Source: Alphaproteobacteria bacterium
GTDB taxonomy: Bacteria > Pseudomonadota > Alphaproteobacteria > Caulobacterales > Aquidulcibacteraceae
Direction of reading: 5' to 3'
DNA: 32,847 nt
NCBI GenBank assembly: GCA_003242075.1
Contig: QBMO01000027.1
Location: 4,501-37,347 of the forward strand
The notes below the pieces were generated by a model that saw nothing but the letters and a program-made list of their open reading frames with translations, was not told the origin of the DNA and searched no databases. Numbering within the stretch: the stretch's first letter is position 1; each line of letters begins with the position of its first letter. Shown piece after piece: positions 32,043 through 32,847 of the stretch. The position numbers were made by a program, and so were the translations under genes.

Positions 32043-32752
32043 GCGACGCCGATTTCGCCCGCTCGCTGTTGATCGCCGAAGACGCCCACGCGCTCGTCTT
32101 CAACAAACCCGCGGGCTTGGCCGTGCAGGGCGGCTCTGGCGTGACGAAGAGCTTAGAAGACCTGCTCGCGGTCTTCGCCAAATCCAACGGCAAGCGCCCG
32201 CGTCTCGTCCACCGGCTCGACCGCGACACCTCCGGCGTCATCATCGCCGCGCGCACCAAGCCTTCTGCGGCGTACTTCTCGGAAACCTTCGCCAAGCGAG
32301 AGGCGCACAAAACCTATCTCGCCATCGCCTGCGGCGGCGCACCCGAGCCGCGTGAGGGCGAGATCGCGTTGGCGCTCAAGAAGGCGTCCCGCAAAGGCCT
32401 CGACATCATGGAGATCGCGCGTGACGGCGAAGCGGGCGCGCAGGCGGCTCTGACCCGCTACCGCACGCTCGCCGCGACGCCAGCCGCAGCACTGCTTGAG
32501 CTCAGCCCAGAGACCGGCCGTATGCACCAGCTGCGCGCCCATCTGGCCGCGATCGGCAAGCCGATTGCCGGCGACGGCAAGTATGGCGGCCTGTTCAGCA
32601 TTGCTGGCGTCGAGGTTCCAGGCCTGATGCTGCACGCCGCCGCCCTCGACCTACCGCACCCCGAAGGCGGCCGCAGGCGCTATGAAGCGCCGCCGCCGGT
32701 CGCCTTTACGCAGGCGCTTCGATCACTCGGGCTTGAGACGGCGCTGGGCTGA
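32039..32752 (+). CDS. RluA-family pseudouridine synthase without S4 domain
   Basis: A 237-residue enzyme that converts uridine to pseudouridine in rRNA or tRNA. It begins directly with the catalytic domain (ALVFNKPAGLAVQGG), with HRLDRDTSG at residues 58-66 (catalytic Asp61), and ETGRMHQLRAHLAAIGKPIAG and GLMLHAAALDL near the end. The S4 RNA-binding domain of RluC/RluD is missing, as in RluA itself and several alphaproteobacterial paralogues. The target base cannot be predicted. ATGA overlap with the sirtuin gene. Confidence 0.93.
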   Translation: MSDADFARSLLIAEDAHALVFNKPAGLAVQGGSGVTKSLEDLLAVFAKSNGKRPRLVHRLDRDTSGVIIAARTKPSAAYFSETFAKREAHKTYLAIACGGAPEPREGEIALALKKASRKGLDIMEIARDGEAGAQAALTRYRTLAATPAAALLELSPETGRMHQLRAHLAAIGKPIAGDGKYGGLFSIAGVEVPGLMLHAAALDLPHPEGGRRRYEAPPPVAFTQALRSLGLETALG

Positions 32753-32801
32753 GATACCTGCTAGGATGCCCATTGAGGGATTCTAGAGCCGAGGACCGCC
32801 G

Positions 32802-32847
32802 ATGTTCCGCACAATCGCCATTGCCGTCGCCATCGCCATGCTGGCGG
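32802..32847 (+). CDS. start of an exported protein, cut by the window edge
   Basis: Only 15 codons are visible: MFRTIAIAVAIAMLA. GAGGA lies upstream at 32790-32794 as ribosome binding site. The hydrophobic stretch after a basic residue looks like a signal peptide. Nothing more can be said. Confidence 0.5.
   Translation, partial: MFRTIAIAVAIAMLA

Overview
The window is chromosomal DNA of a GC-rich alphaproteobacterium, most likely in or near Caulobacterales/Hyphomonadaceae. The evidence is the ribosomal gene order (secY-adk-rpsM-rpsK-rpoA-rplQ with no rpsD or rpmJ), a short-type adenylate kinase, TTGACG-type -35 boxes, and a cobalamin-riboswitch-controlled btuB. The genus is not determinable from sequence alone.

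Layout. 1-172: 5' end of rlmB on the minus strand. 271-2364: a small, decayed integrative element inserted in the 3' end of a tRNA-Tyr gene. It is bounded by a perfect 46-bp direct repeat and holds a truncated integrase fused to an unidentified fragment, plus one intact secreted trypsin-like protease. 2321-2547: tRNA-Tyr(GTA) and tRNA-Gly(TCC), minus strand. 2741-3829: an unrecognised lipoprotein convergent with dodecin. 3906-6202: btuB with its cobalamin riboswitch and promoter, divergent from tuf (6216-7569). 7716-9026: two genes between tuf and rpsJ, a secreted 59-residue Cys-containing protein and a beta-repeat surface-type protein (DUF2807/GIN-like).

9046-24737: the S10-spc-alpha ribosomal supercluster (rpsJ to rplQ) with secY, adk and rpoA. 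It is broken once, between adk and rpsM, by a divergent flavin reductase/HxlR regulator pair with a clear palindromic operator. rpsM then has its own consensus-like promoter, which begins inside the last codons of the regulator. 24718-32847: accessory and housekeeping genes. These are an ENPP-type phosphodiesterase lipoprotein (its start codon lies in the loop of the rplQ terminator), a Pro/Ala-rich secreted protein, a VOC-ArsR-SRPBCC operon with overlapping stops and starts, an HtrA-type protease, rarA, an unrecognised helical protein, a sirtuin, an RluA-type pseudouridine synthase without an S4 domain, and the first codons of another gene.

How the genes work together. The central 15 kb makes ribosome components, the RNA polymerase alpha subunit and the Sec translocon channel, largely as a polycistronic unit with 1-8 nt overlaps or short gaps. 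Nothing in the window is a clear defence island. The most unusual material is the tRNA-Tyr mini-element, with candidate integrase arm sites and a protease cargo; the gene pairs lodged inside the normally contiguous translation clusters; and the Arg/Gly-rich disordered extensions on S3 and S5, two proteins that meet at the mRNA entry channel.
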